DNA of 64,000 bases from JACQHM01 sp964535215 (GCA_964535215.1 CAZHST010000018.1:5626-69625); one strand, 5' to 3'. Numbered from the stretch's first letter, positions 7,587 through 16,954 are shown. Notes: generated by a model from the letters alone, not told the origin. Numbers and translations: made by a program.

Positions 7587-9815
7587 TTATGTAAACCCTA
7601 TATCTCTACATACCTGAAGTTTATTCAGCTTAACAGGGCGGAAGGCCTCTTTCCGAACCATCTCGGCCACATTCGGGTAAGCACCCTTGACCTCCTCCAG
7701 CTTCGCCTTCACCACCCGGAGCTCGTTCACATCCTCGACCAGCCCCTTGGGGCAGGAGTTCCCGCTGATCACCCGCTCCCACCCCTCCGAGAGGGGGATC
7801 TGGCTCCAGGGCCTCCCCTTCCCCTCGGGAACCTTCACATCAATGAAGGTCCGCCGGCAGTTGACGGGGCACCAGCGGCAGACGGTCTTTTCGTTGGTCG
7901 TGCTGACATAGGTCAGGGACTCGATCCCATCAAACCCCCGGAACCGGGAAGGGAGGCCCTTCCGCCACCATTCAAAGGCCGAGAGGGCTGCCCCGATGGC
8001 CCCTGCCTCGCCGGAGTAGGGGTGGACCACGATCTCCGCATCCGGCACCTTGCTTTTAATAAAATCCACCTGGGCCTTTACCACCGCCAGGTTCCGGTGG
8101 GTCCCCCCCTGGAGGACGAACTTCCTCCCGACCGCCTTTAAGTTCTGGAGCTGGCCGGCGTAGACCCAGACATTCAGAGGGAGAACGGCCGCCAAAGCGG
8201 CCATGATCTCCTCGGCCGACCACCCCTTCCGCTGCTGGTTCACGATGTCCGACTGGAGGAAGACCCCGCAGCCCATGGCCAGGGTCGGCATGGCTTTGGC
8301 CTGAAAGGCCTTTTCGGCATACTCCTCCAAAGGGATGCCGTACCGCTCGGCGACCCCCTGGAGGAACGCCCCGTTCCCGGAGGAGCACTGGGAGTTCAGC
8401 CGGAAGTCGGACACCGTCCCCTGCCGGAGGATCAGGATCTTCACATCACAGCCCCCCACATCGCAGATCACGTCCGCATCGGGGAAGAAGTGGAGGGCCG
8501 CCGTGGCATGGGCCACCGTCTCGACGACCGCCACATCGGCCCCCAGGATGTCCTTTAGAAGATCCTTCCCGTAGCCGGTGAGGGCGAGGCCTCCCACCTG
8601 CTGAAACCCGGCCTCCCGGATCTTGAGGAAGAGGGCTTTAGCGTCCTCGATCGGGTTCCCCTTCGAGGGGACGTAGCAGGTGAAGAGCAGCTCTTTCTCC
8701 GGGGAGAGGACGACCGCCTTGGCGGTGGTCGAGCCGAAATCGCAGCCGATCAGGACCGGGGCCTTCTGAGGTTTGGGGGCCGTTCCCCAGGGTTTCCGAA
8801 GGAGGCCCGATCCTCCGTTCCGGGATCCGTTCTGGTGGATGCCGTACCGTTCGATGAAGCGGATCAGGTCCTCCCGGCTGGCGACAAGCCCCCTGGCCCC
8901 TTCTTTGGCCTTCTGCTCGTGCTGCCCTACCTCGATCCACCACCGGAGTTTTTGAGGACCTTGATAGACCCCTACTCCTGAAGCCTCCTCCTGTCCGATC
9001 TCCACGCACCCGAAGCAGGCGTAGTAGAGGGCGTCTTCTGGGACGTGGATCAGGGACTCCGGCGCCCGTCCCTCCGGCAGCGGGACCTTCCGCTGGAGCC
9101 AGAGGTTCGTCAGGTGGTGCCGCCAGGCCTCCTGAAGCCCTTTGAAGAAAAGGTTGGGGCCTCCGAGGAGGAGCACCTCCGGCAAGGGGGTGTTCCCCTT
9201 GGTGAGCGTCGCCAGGTTCTGATAGACGACGGCCTCAAACAGGCTGGCGATGATCTCCTCCACGGGGACACCGGCCTTGACCAGGGTGTTCGCATCGGCT
9301 TCGGCGAAGATGCCGCATTTCGAGCTGATCTTGTGGAGGGGATACCCTGTGTAACCCATCCGGGAAAGGGTCTCGGAGGGGATCTGGAGCTTTCGGGCCG
9401 TCTTCTCGATGAAGGTACCCGTCCCGCCGCTACAGGCCGATTGCATGAAGACCTGCTTCGTCCTCCCGTTCCCGGTCGGGGTGAAGAAGAGCGTCTTCAT
9501 GTCCTCCCCTCCGATCTCGGAGACGAACCGGACGGAAGGATAAAGCTTCTCCACCGCCGCCGCGACGGCGACCACCTCCTGGATGAACTTCCCTCCGACC
9601 AGGGGGGCGATGAAGCCTCCTCCTGAGCCGGTGAAGAAGATCCGGTCCTCCTCAGGGGTGAGCCCGGCCTCAGCCTCCATCCGGGTCAAAAACTCCAGGA
9701 CCTTCTCCGCCTGTTTGGTGTGATGCCGCTCATAGGCCTGCCACAGGATCCGGCCCTCTTCGACCAGAACGGCCTTGACCGTCGTCGAGCCCACGTCCAT
9801 CCCGACGAGCCTCAT
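7587..9815 (-). CDS. tandem BadF/BcrA-type acyl-CoA dehydratase activase ATPase
   Basis: A 742-residue protein with two ASKHA-fold ATPase domains. Domain 1 opens with GMDVGSTTVKAV and has the cluster-loop cysteine in SACSGGTG; domain 2 opens near residue 353 with GCDFGSTTAKAV and has SQCSSGNG. The C-terminal part carries CRWCPVNC, likely a further Fe-S or zinc site. HgdC/BadF-type activases use ATP to push an electron from a [4Fe-4S] cluster into a 2-hydroxyacyl-CoA dehydratase or benzoyl-CoA reductase. No such target enzyme lies in the window. The ATG overlaps the stop of the upstream gene by 4 nt. Confidence 0.92.
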   Translation of the reverse strand: MRLVGMDVGSTTVKAVLVEEGRILWQAYERHHTKQAEKVLEFLTRMEAEAGLTPEEDRIFFTGSGGGFIAPLVGGKFIQEVVAVAAAVEKLYPSVRFVSEIGGEDMKTLFFTPTGNGRTKQVFMQSACSGGTGTFIEKTARKLQIPSETLSRMGYTGYPLHKISSKCGIFAEADANTLVKAGVPVEEIIASLFEAVVYQNLATLTKGNTPLPEVLLLGGPNLFFKGLQEAWRHHLTNLWLQRKVPLPEGRAPESLIHVPEDALYYACFGCVEIGQEEASGVGVYQGPQKLRWWIEVGQHEQKAKEGARGLVASREDLIRFIERYGIHQNGSRNGGSGLLRKPWGTAPKPQKAPVLIGCDFGSTTAKAVVLSPEKELLFTCYVPSKGNPIEDAKALFLKIREAGFQQVGGLALTGYGKDLLKDILGADVAVVETVAHATAALHFFPDADVICDVGGCDVKILILRQGTVSDFRLNSQCSSGNGAFLQGVAERYGIPLEEYAEKAFQAKAMPTLAMGCGVFLQSDIVNQQRKGWSAEEIMAALAAVLPLNVWVYAGQLQNLKAVGRKFVLQGGTHRNLAVVKAQVDFIKSKVPDAEIVVHPYSGEAGAIGAALSAFEWWRKGLPSRFRGFDGIESLTYVSTTNEKTVCRWCPVNCRRTFIDVKVPEGKGRPWSQIPLSEGWERVISGNSCPKGLVEDVNELRVVKAKLEEVKGAYPNVAEMVRKEAFRPVKLNKLQVCRDIGFT

Positions 9816-11326
9816 CGCCCCCTCCTCCCGGCCAGGTGCAGGATCAGGTTGGCGGCCGTCCCCACCACCCCGTGGTGGGGGATCCGAAAGGTCGCCTTCT
9901 TCAGCTCCGGGTGAGGGTCAAGCAAGGCCCTGGCCTTCTCCGGCGTGAGCCCCGTCTCTTCCAGCACCTCTTCGTACTCGCTTTGAGCCCGCTTCTTCGC
10001 CTCGGTCAGGACCATCTGGCACCGGGAGAGGGCGTGGACCTCGGCATCCCCCTTGATCTCCAGGGGAGCGTAGAGGAGGTCCGGGTATCGCCCCAGGACG
10101 TTGGCCATCGCCCCGATGCTCATCGTGTTCGGCATGCAGGCGTAGGGGGAAAGCTCGCAGATCATGTGGGCCTTCTTATGATGGTAGGCCCACAGGGCCT
10201 TCCCCACCAGCATATCCCCTTCTCCACCCGAGAGGCGGCTGTGATAGTAGGGGGAGGCGAGACGCCGGAGTTCGTACTGGTCCGGCAGCTCGTGGGGGAT
10301 GTGGCCTAAAGCCCTCCGAAGCCGGTTGTACGTCCACCGAAACAGCTTTTGCAGGGTCTTGACCGCCGCGATCTTCAGGCGGGCGTGTTTGTCGATGCCG
10401 AGGTAGTCCTCGAACCCCTGGATATACCACCGCATCCAGTAATCGAGCCAGACGGCGATCGGCGCCGGACGGACCTCGGCCCCCTCCCCTTCCAGCCAGC
10501 GGTGGATGTGGTAGTTTGGGTCTCCCTCCACCGTCTGGAGGTAGAACTCCCCCGTGATCTTGACGACGGGCTTCACCCGGAGGCGATCCACCTCGATCGT
10601 GTCGAATTTCTTGCGGACCTCCCGGAGGGCCTTCACAAAGTAGTCGGTCAAGAGGTGCCAAAAGAGCGACCCCCACCTCTTCCCCCGATACGGCCTTCTC
10701 CTGAAGACCTCGTAGAGGTACTCCACACTCTCTCTGACGACCTGATCCGTCTGCCCGGGGATGACCTCGTAGGGCCTGGTCTGGTACTCCAGGTCCTGGA
10801 GGACATCGGTGCAGAGGACGGCCCAGACCGCCCCCAGGCTGAAGGGGAGGTTGATCTCCAGGCCATCCCCTTTGACCGCCCCCTGATCCATCCGGTCCTG
10901 GGCCAGGAGGAACAGGCGGAAGGCCTCCATCCCGATGTTCCGGAGGGCCAGCTCGTAGCTCTGATGGTACTGGCCGAACCGGCACGCCCCGCAGGCCCCG
11001 GCCGTCAGGTAGACATACCGGTTGGCCACCTCCTCTCGCCCTACGCGCTCAGCCTCCCGCCGGAGGAAGTTGATGAGATTTCCGGTGGTAAAGCTCGTCG
11101 GGCAGCACTGCCCGATATCCGCCAGCTCCCGACCGGTCAGAAGGTCCTCCTTCGTGGCGGTGGGGAGGGGCCGGGCCTTATAGCCCATGTTCTCCAGAAC
11201 AGCCTGGAGGACCCGCTCGGCCCGCCAGTGGAGGCCGCCGAAGAGGATCGTGACAGAATCCCGCTCTTCTTTTGTCAAAGGCCTGGGGGTGTACGCCCGG
11301 TAAGGCTCAAGGGTGACAGTTCCCAT
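9812..11326 (-). CDS. 2-hydroxyacyl-CoA dehydratase-like activase partner
   Basis: A 504-residue protein matching the C-terminal, HgdB-like portion of the fused large activases. Cysteine motifs are GQCCPTSFTTGN near residue 97, AGACGACRFGQY near 114 and CELSPYACMPNT near 390. These cysteines probably bind an Fe-S cluster. The strong GAGGAGG six bases before the ATG supports the start. It is the first gene of the three-gene activase operon and begins 19 bp downstream of the palindrome at 11345-11366, so it is probably controlled by the adjacent TetR protein. An anaerobic or microaerobic acyl-CoA metabolism is inferred. Confidence 0.88.
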   Translation of the reverse strand: MGTVTLEPYRAYTPRPLTKEERDSVTILFGGLHWRAERVLQAVLENMGYKARPLPTATKEDLLTGRELADIGQCCPTSFTTGNLINFLRREAERVGREEVANRYVYLTAGACGACRFGQYHQSYELALRNIGMEAFRLFLLAQDRMDQGAVKGDGLEINLPFSLGAVWAVLCTDVLQDLEYQTRPYEVIPGQTDQVVRESVEYLYEVFRRRPYRGKRWGSLFWHLLTDYFVKALREVRKKFDTIEVDRLRVKPVVKITGEFYLQTVEGDPNYHIHRWLEGEGAEVRPAPIAVWLDYWMRWYIQGFEDYLGIDKHARLKIAAVKTLQKLFRWTYNRLRRALGHIPHELPDQYELRRLASPYYHSRLSGGEGDMLVGKALWAYHHKKAHMICELSPYACMPNTMSIGAMANVLGRYPDLLYAPLEIKGDAEVHALSRCQMVLTEAKKRAQSEYEEVLEETGLTPEKARALLDPHPELKKATFRIPHHGVVGTAANLILHLAGRRGR

Positions 11327-11344
11327 GGCTTCCTCCTCGGTGAA

Positions 11345-11366
11345 CTAGACTGACATGTCAGTCTAG
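11345..11366. promoter_or_regulatory. 22-bp perfect palindrome, likely TetR operator
   Basis: CTAGACTGACA is followed immediately by its exact reverse complement, with no spacer. The site lies between the tetR-type gene and the first activase gene, the usual place for a TetR/AcrR operator controlling the downstream genes. Confidence 0.75.
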
Positions 11367-11388
11367 AAACGGGCCAAAAATTAACCCC

Positions 11389-11409
11389 AGACCGAAAGGC
11401 CTTCGGTCT
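11389..11409. terminator. hairpin between tetR-type gene and activase operon
   Basis: AGACCGAA and TTCGGTCT pair around a 5-base loop just after the tetR-type stop. On the minus strand it is followed after a few bases by TTAATTTTT, so a weak intrinsic terminator is possible. It could also be a second, imperfect operator because its outer bases mimic the CTAGAC end of the nearby palindrome. Confidence 0.4.
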
Positions 11410-11421
11410 AGAGCTTGAGGA

Positions 11422-12030
11422 CTAAAGGCTAAGGGCTCGGGTGGGCTCGACCAGGACCCCCTGCAGCCCGAACTCTAGGAGGCCGTCCACAACCGCCTTC
11501 ACATCCAGGGCCGAAATCTGCTTCGAGGCGAGCTGCCCCATGACCTCCTTCATCCCGCCCAGGATACCGTAGGCGACGAGCCTCGTCGGACACGGGCGGA
11601 CCAGACCCATCTCGATCCCCAGTTTCAACGCCCACTCGATCCGGTCCACGACCTTTTCGTAGAAGCGGTGAAGGGCCTGGTCCACCTCCCGGTCCAGCCC
11701 GATGGCGTGGTGGAACAGGATCCGGACCAGCTCCGGCTCCTCCAGGGCGAAGGTGATCACCCGGGTGAGATTCGCCCGGAGCTGCTCAAGGGGGGGAGGG
11801 TGGCCTTCTTCCAGCCGGATCGTCTCGATCCGCCGGTCCAGCTCCTTCAGGAGGGAGTCCAGGAGGGAGGTGAAGATATGCCGCTTGTTCTTGAAGTACA
11901 GGTAGAAGGTCCCCCGGGCGATCCCGGCTCTCTGGATGATGTCGGCGATGCTTGCCCGATGGAACCCCTTTCGGGCGAACACCCCTTTGGCCGCGTCAAG
12001 GACCTGCTCCCGTCGCCGCTCCTTTCGCAC
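11422..12030 (-). CDS. TetR/AcrR-family transcriptional regulator
   Basis: About 202 residues. The N-terminal helix-turn-helix is typical: ILDAA-like VLDAAKGVFARKGF, then ADIIQRAGIARGTFYLYFKNK. The C-terminal ligand domain is helical with no recognised signature. The GTG at 12030 is preferred because AGGAGAGGGGG lies upstream; a TTG at 12078 would add 16 residues. It sits upstream of the activase operon on the same strand, with a perfect palindrome between. Regulation of acyl-CoA metabolism by an acyl-CoA ligand is plausible by analogy with FadR/PaaR-type TetR proteins, not shown. Confidence 0.9.
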   Translation of the reverse strand: MRKERRREQVLDAAKGVFARKGFHRASIADIIQRAGIARGTFYLYFKNKRHIFTSLLDSLLKELDRRIETIRLEEGHPPPLEQLRANLTRVITFALEEPELVRILFHHAIGLDREVDQALHRFYEKVVDRIEWALKLGIEMGLVRPCPTRLVAYGILGGMKEVMGQLASKQISALDVKAVVDGLLEFGLQGVLVEPTRALSL

Positions 12031-12371
12031 CTTTCCCCCTCTCCTGCCCGTGAACACCCCCGACCGGGGCCCTTTCAATCACCGGACCGTTCACCAGCTC
12101 GCGCCGGACATCCCCTTCCCCAAGACGCCAAGGGTCTCGAGCTGTAACACGGGTGTTCGTGACCATGACCTACGACTTCTCCCCTCTGCCTCCTCTCGAA
12201 GGTGGGGTCTTCGCTGCCCCAACTTTAAGGCGGTCCAGGGCGCATGTCAAGCGAGAAATGGGCCCTTTGACGGCCAGCGAGCTTCGCAGGCCTCACCTCC
12301 CGGATCAGTATCTGCCCTCCGCTCAAGGAAGCGGTGCCTTGACGCCCTGTCCTGCAGCCGGAGAGGAGCCT
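12031..12371. other. intergenic region with no gene seen
   Basis: About 340 bases separate the hydrolase stop from the tetR-type start. Open frames here lack codon bias and ribosome-binding sites. No hairpin terminator or consensus promoter stood out; the promoter of the tetR-type gene should lie here. Confidence 0.4.
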
Positions 12372-13103
12372 TCACCGGAGCCTCGGCTTCAACCACCTGG
12401 GCACCTCCTCCAGGACCTGGGTGTGGTATTTCAGCTCCGCATGGTTAAACCAGTGGTGGAGGTAGTGGAGGATACTTTTGGAGAGGGGGGCCGGCTGATG
12501 CTGGTGGGTGGTGATCTCCAGAAGCTCGGCCTGGGGGAGGTCCTTCTTTACCTCCAGCGTCCCCTCAATCAAGGTCGGGATATCCCCCTTCGCATAGACG
12601 AGGAGTGTGGCCCCATCCCTCCGGGGGACATCCCCCAGGTCCCGGAGGAGATCGAGGATCTGGCCCGGATCGGACACCTTCACGGTCGTGCTGGCGAAGG
12701 CGAGGAGGATCTGCCTCCCCTCCTCCGAGGGCTTTTTCGGGATCGCCGGCGAGAGGGCGACGACTACATCGGCCGTGCTCATCAGGGCCAAGCGGCCCCC
12801 CAGGCTGTGGCCGATGGCGGCCACCCGGCCGAAGCGGCGGAGGAAGTGGATCGCCGCCTCGAGATCGTCCAGCATCCGCTCATCCAGGAGGGTCGGGTTC
12901 TCCCCGTGGCCCCGGAGGTCAAAGCAGAGGGCGGCCACCCCCGCTTCGGCCAGCCTGGCCGCCAGCCCCATCATCTGCTCCTTTGAGCCCCCGTAGCCGT
13001 GGCAGAGGGCCGCCCCGCCGATCGGCTGCTCGGGCCGGTAGAGGTAGGCGGGGACAGGTTTTCCATCGGCGGTTCGCAGGTCATCGAGTCGTTGGAATTC
13101 CAT
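12372..13103 (-). CDS. alpha/beta hydrolase
   Basis: A 243-residue serine hydrolase-fold protein. It shows the oxyanion segment CHGYGGSK near residue 34, FDLRGHG near 60, and the nucleophile elbow GHSLGGR near 97. An acid residue (YAKGD near 170) and a histidine (THQHQP near 200) complete a plausible triad. Its substrate is unknown. It follows livG by 8 nt as the last gene of the Liv transporter operon, so it may hydrolyse an imported ester or amide, which is inference. Confidence 0.88.
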   Translation of the reverse strand: MEFQRLDDLRTADGKPVPAYLYRPEQPIGGAALCHGYGGSKEQMMGLAARLAEAGVAALCFDLRGHGENPTLLDERMLDDLEAAIHFLRRFGRVAAIGHSLGGRLALMSTADVVVALSPAIPKKPSEEGRQILLAFASTTVKVSDPGQILDLLRDLGDVPRRDGATLLVYAKGDIPTLIEGTLEVKKDLPQAELLEITTHQHQPAPLSKSILHYLHHWFNHAELKYHTQVLEEVPRWLKPRLR

Positions 13104-13111
13104 CTTCGCTC

Positions 13112-13840
13112 CTATTCTCCCTTTTTCCCCAGGTAGGCCTCCACGACCAGCGGATCCTGGAGCACCGCCTCCGGCCTTCCTTCGGCGATCACCTCCCCCT
13201 GGTGGAGGACCATTGCCCGGTTGGCCAGCTCGCAGACGGCGGTGATCGAGGGCTCGATCAAGAAGAGGCTGATCCCCTCCCCTTGGAGCCCCTTCAGGAG
13301 GGAGACGATCTCCCAGGAGGCAGCGGGGCTCAAGCCGGAGAGGGGCTCATCGAGGAGGAGGACCTTCGGCGCTGTCGAGAGGGCCATGGCCAGCTCCAGC
13401 CGTTTCCGCTGGCCCAGGCTTAACGCCTTGGCCGGCCTTTCGGCCTCTCCCGCCATCCCCACGAACTTGAGGAGCCGGAAGGCCTCCTCTTCGGCTTCCT
13501 TCACCGGGGGTCTCCCCTTCCGGCTGAAGAGGACGCCGACCAGGACGTTCTCCAGAAGGCTCAGCTCGGGGAAGGGACCGGGCCACTGGAACGTCCGCCC
13601 GATGCCTCTTCGGCAGATCCGGTGGGGGCTTTCCCCGGTGATCTCCTCGCCTCGAAACCAGATGTTCCCCGAGGTGGGGAGGAGGAGACCTGAGATCACG
13701 TTGAAGAGGGTGGTCTTGCCGCTTCCATTCGGGCCGATTAAGGCCAGGACCTCCCCCTCTTGAAGGAGGAAATCCACCCCTTTCAGGGCCTGGAGGCCTC
13801 CAAACCACTTGCTGATCCTCTTCCCTTGAAGCAGTGCCAT
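13112..13840 (-). CDS. livG: branched-chain amino acid-type ABC transporter ATP-binding protein (LivG-like)
   Basis: A 242-residue ABC ATPase. Walker A is GPNGSGKT near residue 36, the signature is LSLGQRKR near 140, Walker B is KVLLLDEP near 158, followed by the H-loop region. The pattern GIGRTFQ is typical of LivG over LivF. It energises the fused permease encoded just upstream. A second ATPase gene (livF), normally paired with livG, is absent from the operon, so it either works as a homodimer or pairs with a LivF encoded elsewhere. The ribosome-binding site is weak. Confidence 0.92.
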   Translation of the reverse strand: MALLQGKRISKWFGGLQALKGVDFLLQEGEVLALIGPNGSGKTTLFNVISGLLLPTSGNIWFRGEEITGESPHRICRRGIGRTFQWPGPFPELSLLENVLVGVLFSRKGRPPVKEAEEEAFRLLKFVGMAGEAERPAKALSLGQRKRLELAMALSTAPKVLLLDEPLSGLSPAASWEIVSLLKGLQGEGISLFLIEPSITAVCELANRAMVLHQGEVIAEGRPEAVLQDPLVVEAYLGKKGE

Positions 13841-13883
13841 CCCGATTCAAACTATACCATGACCGGGGAAAAGACGAAAACCT

Positions 13884-15731
13884 CTATGGGCCTCCCCCCA
13901 CAAGACCCCGGGGGAGGAAGAGGAGGGCGAACAGGAGGGCGAGGGCGTAGGGGATCTGGTGGAGCCAGGGGAAAGTGGGCTGGAGGAGGAGCTCGTTCCC
14001 TAACGAGAGCACGAGGGCTCCCACGACCGGGCCCAAGGGATGCTGCCTCCCCCCCACCAGGGCCATGACCAGGGGGAGGAAGGAGAAAGAGAGGCTAAAG
14101 GCGGTCCCGGGCTCAAGGGCCTGGAGGAGGTGGGCGTAGAGGCCGCCTCCAAACCCGGCGATTCCTCCGCTGAAGGCCAGGATGAGCAGCTTGATCCTGA
14201 AGGTGGCCACCCCCAGGACCTCGGCCCGCTCTTCCCCCTGGTGGATGGCGCGGAGGGCAAGCCCCAGCCATGAGCCGGAGAGCTTCCGGGCGAGGGTGTA
14301 GAGGACGACGAGGAGGAGGACGAAGAAGGCGTAGACTGCCCCCCGGTTCGAGGAAAGGTCAAGGGTCCAGCGTCCCAGTGGGATGGCAGGGAGCGGGGGG
14401 ATGCCGATCAGCCCCCAGGCCCCCTCGGTGAGGGAAGTCCAGTTGAAAGCGAGGGCCTTCAGGATCTCGGCCCAGGCCAGGGTGGCCAGGGAAAAGGAGG
14501 GGCCCCGGAGGTGGAGGCACGTGACCCCCATCGGGACGGCAAGGAGGAGGGAGAGGCCCGTGCCGAGGAGGAGGGTGATGAGGGGGGAAAGGCCTCCTTT
14601 CAGGCTCAAGATGGCTGAGGCGTAAGCCCCCAGGCCGAAGAAGGCGGCATGGCCGAAGGAGAAGAGGCCGGGAGAGGCGAGGAGGGTCCAGCTTAAGGCC
14701 AGGGCAGCGAAGAGGAGGGCCAGGGTGAGCGCGTAGAGGGTGTAGTCGTCCGGCCGGAGGAGAAGCGGGGACAGGAGGAGGCCGAGGAGGAGGATCTCCG
14801 CCCGTCTGATCCGTTTGGTGGGTTTGCCGGCGGATGGCACCCCGTGGGCGTTTTCCCTCATCGGCGGGTGGCCCTCGCGCTTCCCACCCAGGCCAAAGGA
14901 TCGCCGTTGGAGGAGCAGGAGGAGGAGCAGGAAGCTGAAGGCTTCTTTCCAGGAGGCCCCGATCAAGAAGACGACCAGGGCCTCGACCAGGCCGAAGAGG
15001 AGTCCTCCCACCAGAAGGCCGAGGGGCCGGCCAATCCCCCCGAGGATCGTCAGGATCAGGGCGATGATCGTGGCCTCGACGCCCGCCGTTGGGGTGATGG
15101 CGTGGAGGAGGGCGAAGAGGGGACCCGAGAGGCCGGCCAGGGCCCCTCCCAGGAGCAGGGTGAGACGCTCAATCCTTTGGGGATTGATCCCTACAAGGGC
15201 CGCTGCCTCCCGATCAAGGCTAAAGGCCCGCATGGCCTTTCCCAGGAAGGTCCGGTGGAGGAAGGTGGAGAGGCTAAAGAAGAGGAGCAAGGAGAAGAGG
15301 CCGGCCAGGAGCCTCCCCCGACTGACCTTGAGGGGGCCCAAGGCGATGGTCTCGTCGAAGGCGGGGATGGCGATCACCCGGTAGTTGGCGGTGAAGAGGG
15401 CCTGCATCAGATTCTGGAGGAGGAGGGAGAAGGCGAAGGTCAGGACCAGGGCGTGGAGCTCGAAGGGTTTTCTGATCCGGGGCAGGAGCCCTTTGAGGGA
15501 AAAGGCAAGGGGCATGGTCAGGAGGGCGGCGAGGGGCATCGTCAGGATCGGGGAAACGTTGAAGGAGCCCCAGAGCCCGTAGGCCAGGTAGGCGCCCAGG
15601 ACCACCAGCTCGCCGTGGGCTAAATTGATGAGCCTGGCCACGCCGAGGATCAGGGCAAACCCTGAGGCGATCAGGGCGTAGAGGGTTCCCATCAGGGCGC
15701 CGGCGATCAGGACCTCAACGAGCGAGATCAC
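13884..15731 (-). CDS. fused branched-chain amino acid-type ABC permease (LivH-LivM fusion)
   Basis: A 615-residue membrane protein holding two complete permease halves in one frame. Residues 1-285 are LivH-like (ARLINLAHGELVVLGAYLAY; GINPQRIERL). Residues 325-615 are LivM-like (LFSFGHAAFFGLGAYASAIL; GGLYAHLL). A hydrophilic linker near residues 285-320 joins them. These proteins form the inner-membrane channel of a Liv/Urt-type importer. The GTG at 15731 overlaps the livK stop (GTGA), giving the start; the longer frame to 16106 runs over livK. An internal Met (MRENAHG) in the linker could be a secondary start. The exact substrate is unknown. Confidence 0.88.
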   Translation of the reverse strand: MISLVEVLIAGALMGTLYALIASGFALILGVARLINLAHGELVVLGAYLAYGLWGSFNVSPILTMPLAALLTMPLAFSLKGLLPRIRKPFELHALVLTFAFSLLLQNLMQALFTANYRVIAIPAFDETIALGPLKVSRGRLLAGLFSLLLFFSLSTFLHRTFLGKAMRAFSLDREAAALVGINPQRIERLTLLLGGALAGLSGPLFALLHAITPTAGVEATIIALILTILGGIGRPLGLLVGGLLFGLVEALVVFLIGASWKEAFSFLLLLLLLQRRSFGLGGKREGHPPMRENAHGVPSAGKPTKRIRRAEILLLGLLLSPLLLRPDDYTLYALTLALLFAALALSWTLLASPGLFSFGHAAFFGLGAYASAILSLKGGLSPLITLLLGTGLSLLLAVPMGVTCLHLRGPSFSLATLAWAEILKALAFNWTSLTEGAWGLIGIPPLPAIPLGRWTLDLSSNRGAVYAFFVLLLVVLYTLARKLSGSWLGLALRAIHQGEERAEVLGVATFRIKLLILAFSGGIAGFGGGLYAHLLQALEPGTAFSLSFSFLPLVMALVGGRQHPLGPVVGALVLSLGNELLLQPTFPWLHQIPYALALLFALLFLPRGLVGGGP

Positions 15732-16954
15732 CTTCGCCCTTTCCAGGGAGGCATCGGGTAGACCACCGGGCCTGTCGCCCGGTCGGGAGGGTAAACGACG
15801 ATGGGCTTTCCCCCCTGGATCTGGATCAGGACCCGCCGGTAGAAGAGGGGCTCCCCTCCCTCGGCAAACCGGAGGCGCTCGAGAGGGAGGAGGAGGTCCA
15901 GGTTTGCCAGCTCGTTTCGGAGAGTCTCTCCGGAGGGGGGGAGGCCTTTTGCCAGGGTGGCCTCCAGGGCGGCGATTAAGGCCCTGGCCGCCCCATAGCC
16001 GTGCATGGCGAGGGGAGGAGGATCGGTGCCGAAGCGCGCCCGAAAGCCCCTGACGAAGGCCGAGGACTCCGCCTCCGTTCCCGGCAGGGTCACCCCCGGC
16101 TCCCACCCGGTGGTGCCGAAGAGGAACTCGCTTAACGGCCCAAGCTCCTTGACCACCTCGGGGAACTCCATCCCGAACGTCCCCAGAAACGCCTTCACGG
16201 TGATCCGTAAGCCGTGGAGCTGGCGGATCATCAGGAGGTGATCGGCGAAGAAGGCGTTGGAGAGGAGCACATCCACCTTGGCATCCCTGACCCTCAGGAG
16301 GAGGGGGGTGAAGTCGGAGAGGCCGGAGGTGAAGAACTCGTAGACCGGCACCTCCACCCCGGCCTTCTGGAGGATCAGGCGTTGCCTGGCCGCGAGCTGG
16401 GAGGCCCCCGGCGTGTTGGAGGAGAGGAGGGCGACCCGTTTCGCCTTGAAGAGGTGGAGGATCGCCCCGGCCGTTGCGTCCAGGTATCCCTCGAGGCTGC
16501 TCATGCGGAAGAAGTAACGGAAGCCCCGCTGGACCAGACGCTCGTCCAAAGAGGCGGCGGCGAGATACGGCGTCTTGTGCCTTTCCGCCACTTCGGCCAC
16601 CGGCCCCACCAGGCTGTCGACGTAGCCGCCGACCAGGGCGACCACCTTCTGCTTTGCCAGGAGCTCCTCGGCGGCCGCCACGGCCCGCTCGGGCCTCCCC
16701 TCATCATCCCTGGTAAGGAGGGCGAGCTTCACCCCTTTCAGGCCTCCCCGTCGGTTCACCTCCTCGACGGCGTACTGGATCCCCTGGTGGAGGGCCCGCC
16801 CCTGGGCGGCGAACTGGCCGGTCAGGGGGTTGATCGCTCCGATCCTGATCGGGATCTCTGGAGCGGACGCCGAAGGGAGCAGGAACCCGATGGTGAGAAG
16901 CCCCAGCAGGGTCTTGAGGATGCTACCCTTTCTCCCTCGGCCTCGAGCACGCAT
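15728..16954 (-). CDS. livK: branched-chain amino acid-type ABC transporter substrate-binding protein (LivK-like)
   Basis: A 408-residue periplasmic binding protein with an N-terminal signal (basic RGRGRKG, then ILKTLLGLLTIGFLL, ending SASA) and the type I periplasmic-binding fold: IGAINPLTGQFAAQG at the mature start and VVALVGGYVDS. It would deliver an amino acid or similar small solute to the fused permease. The ATG at 16954 has AAGGAGGGGGAG just upstream; a start at 16975 lacks this. It is the first gene of the operon livK-livHM-livG-hydrolase, driven by the divergent promoter region at 17067-17140. Confidence 0.92.
   Translation of the reverse strand: MRARGRGRKGSILKTLLGLLTIGFLLPSASAPEIPIRIGAINPLTGQFAAQGRALHQGIQYAVEEVNRRGGLKGVKLALLTRDDEGRPERAVAAAEELLAKQKVVALVGGYVDSLVGPVAEVAERHKTPYLAAASLDERLVQRGFRYFFRMSSLEGYLDATAGAILHLFKAKRVALLSSNTPGASQLAARQRLILQKAGVEVPVYEFFTSGLSDFTPLLLRVRDAKVDVLLSNAFFADHLLMIRQLHGLRITVKAFLGTFGMEFPEVVKELGPLSEFLFGTTGWEPGVTLPGTEAESSAFVRGFRARFGTDPPPLAMHGYGAARALIAALEATLAKGLPPSGETLRNELANLDLLLPLERLRFAEGGEPLFYRRVLIQIQGGKPIVVYPPDRATGPVVYPMPPWKGRR

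Noticed and set aside
14844..15623. Glu/Gly-rich plus-strand frame
   Set aside because: Antisense of the permease membrane helices, giving artificial acidic runs.
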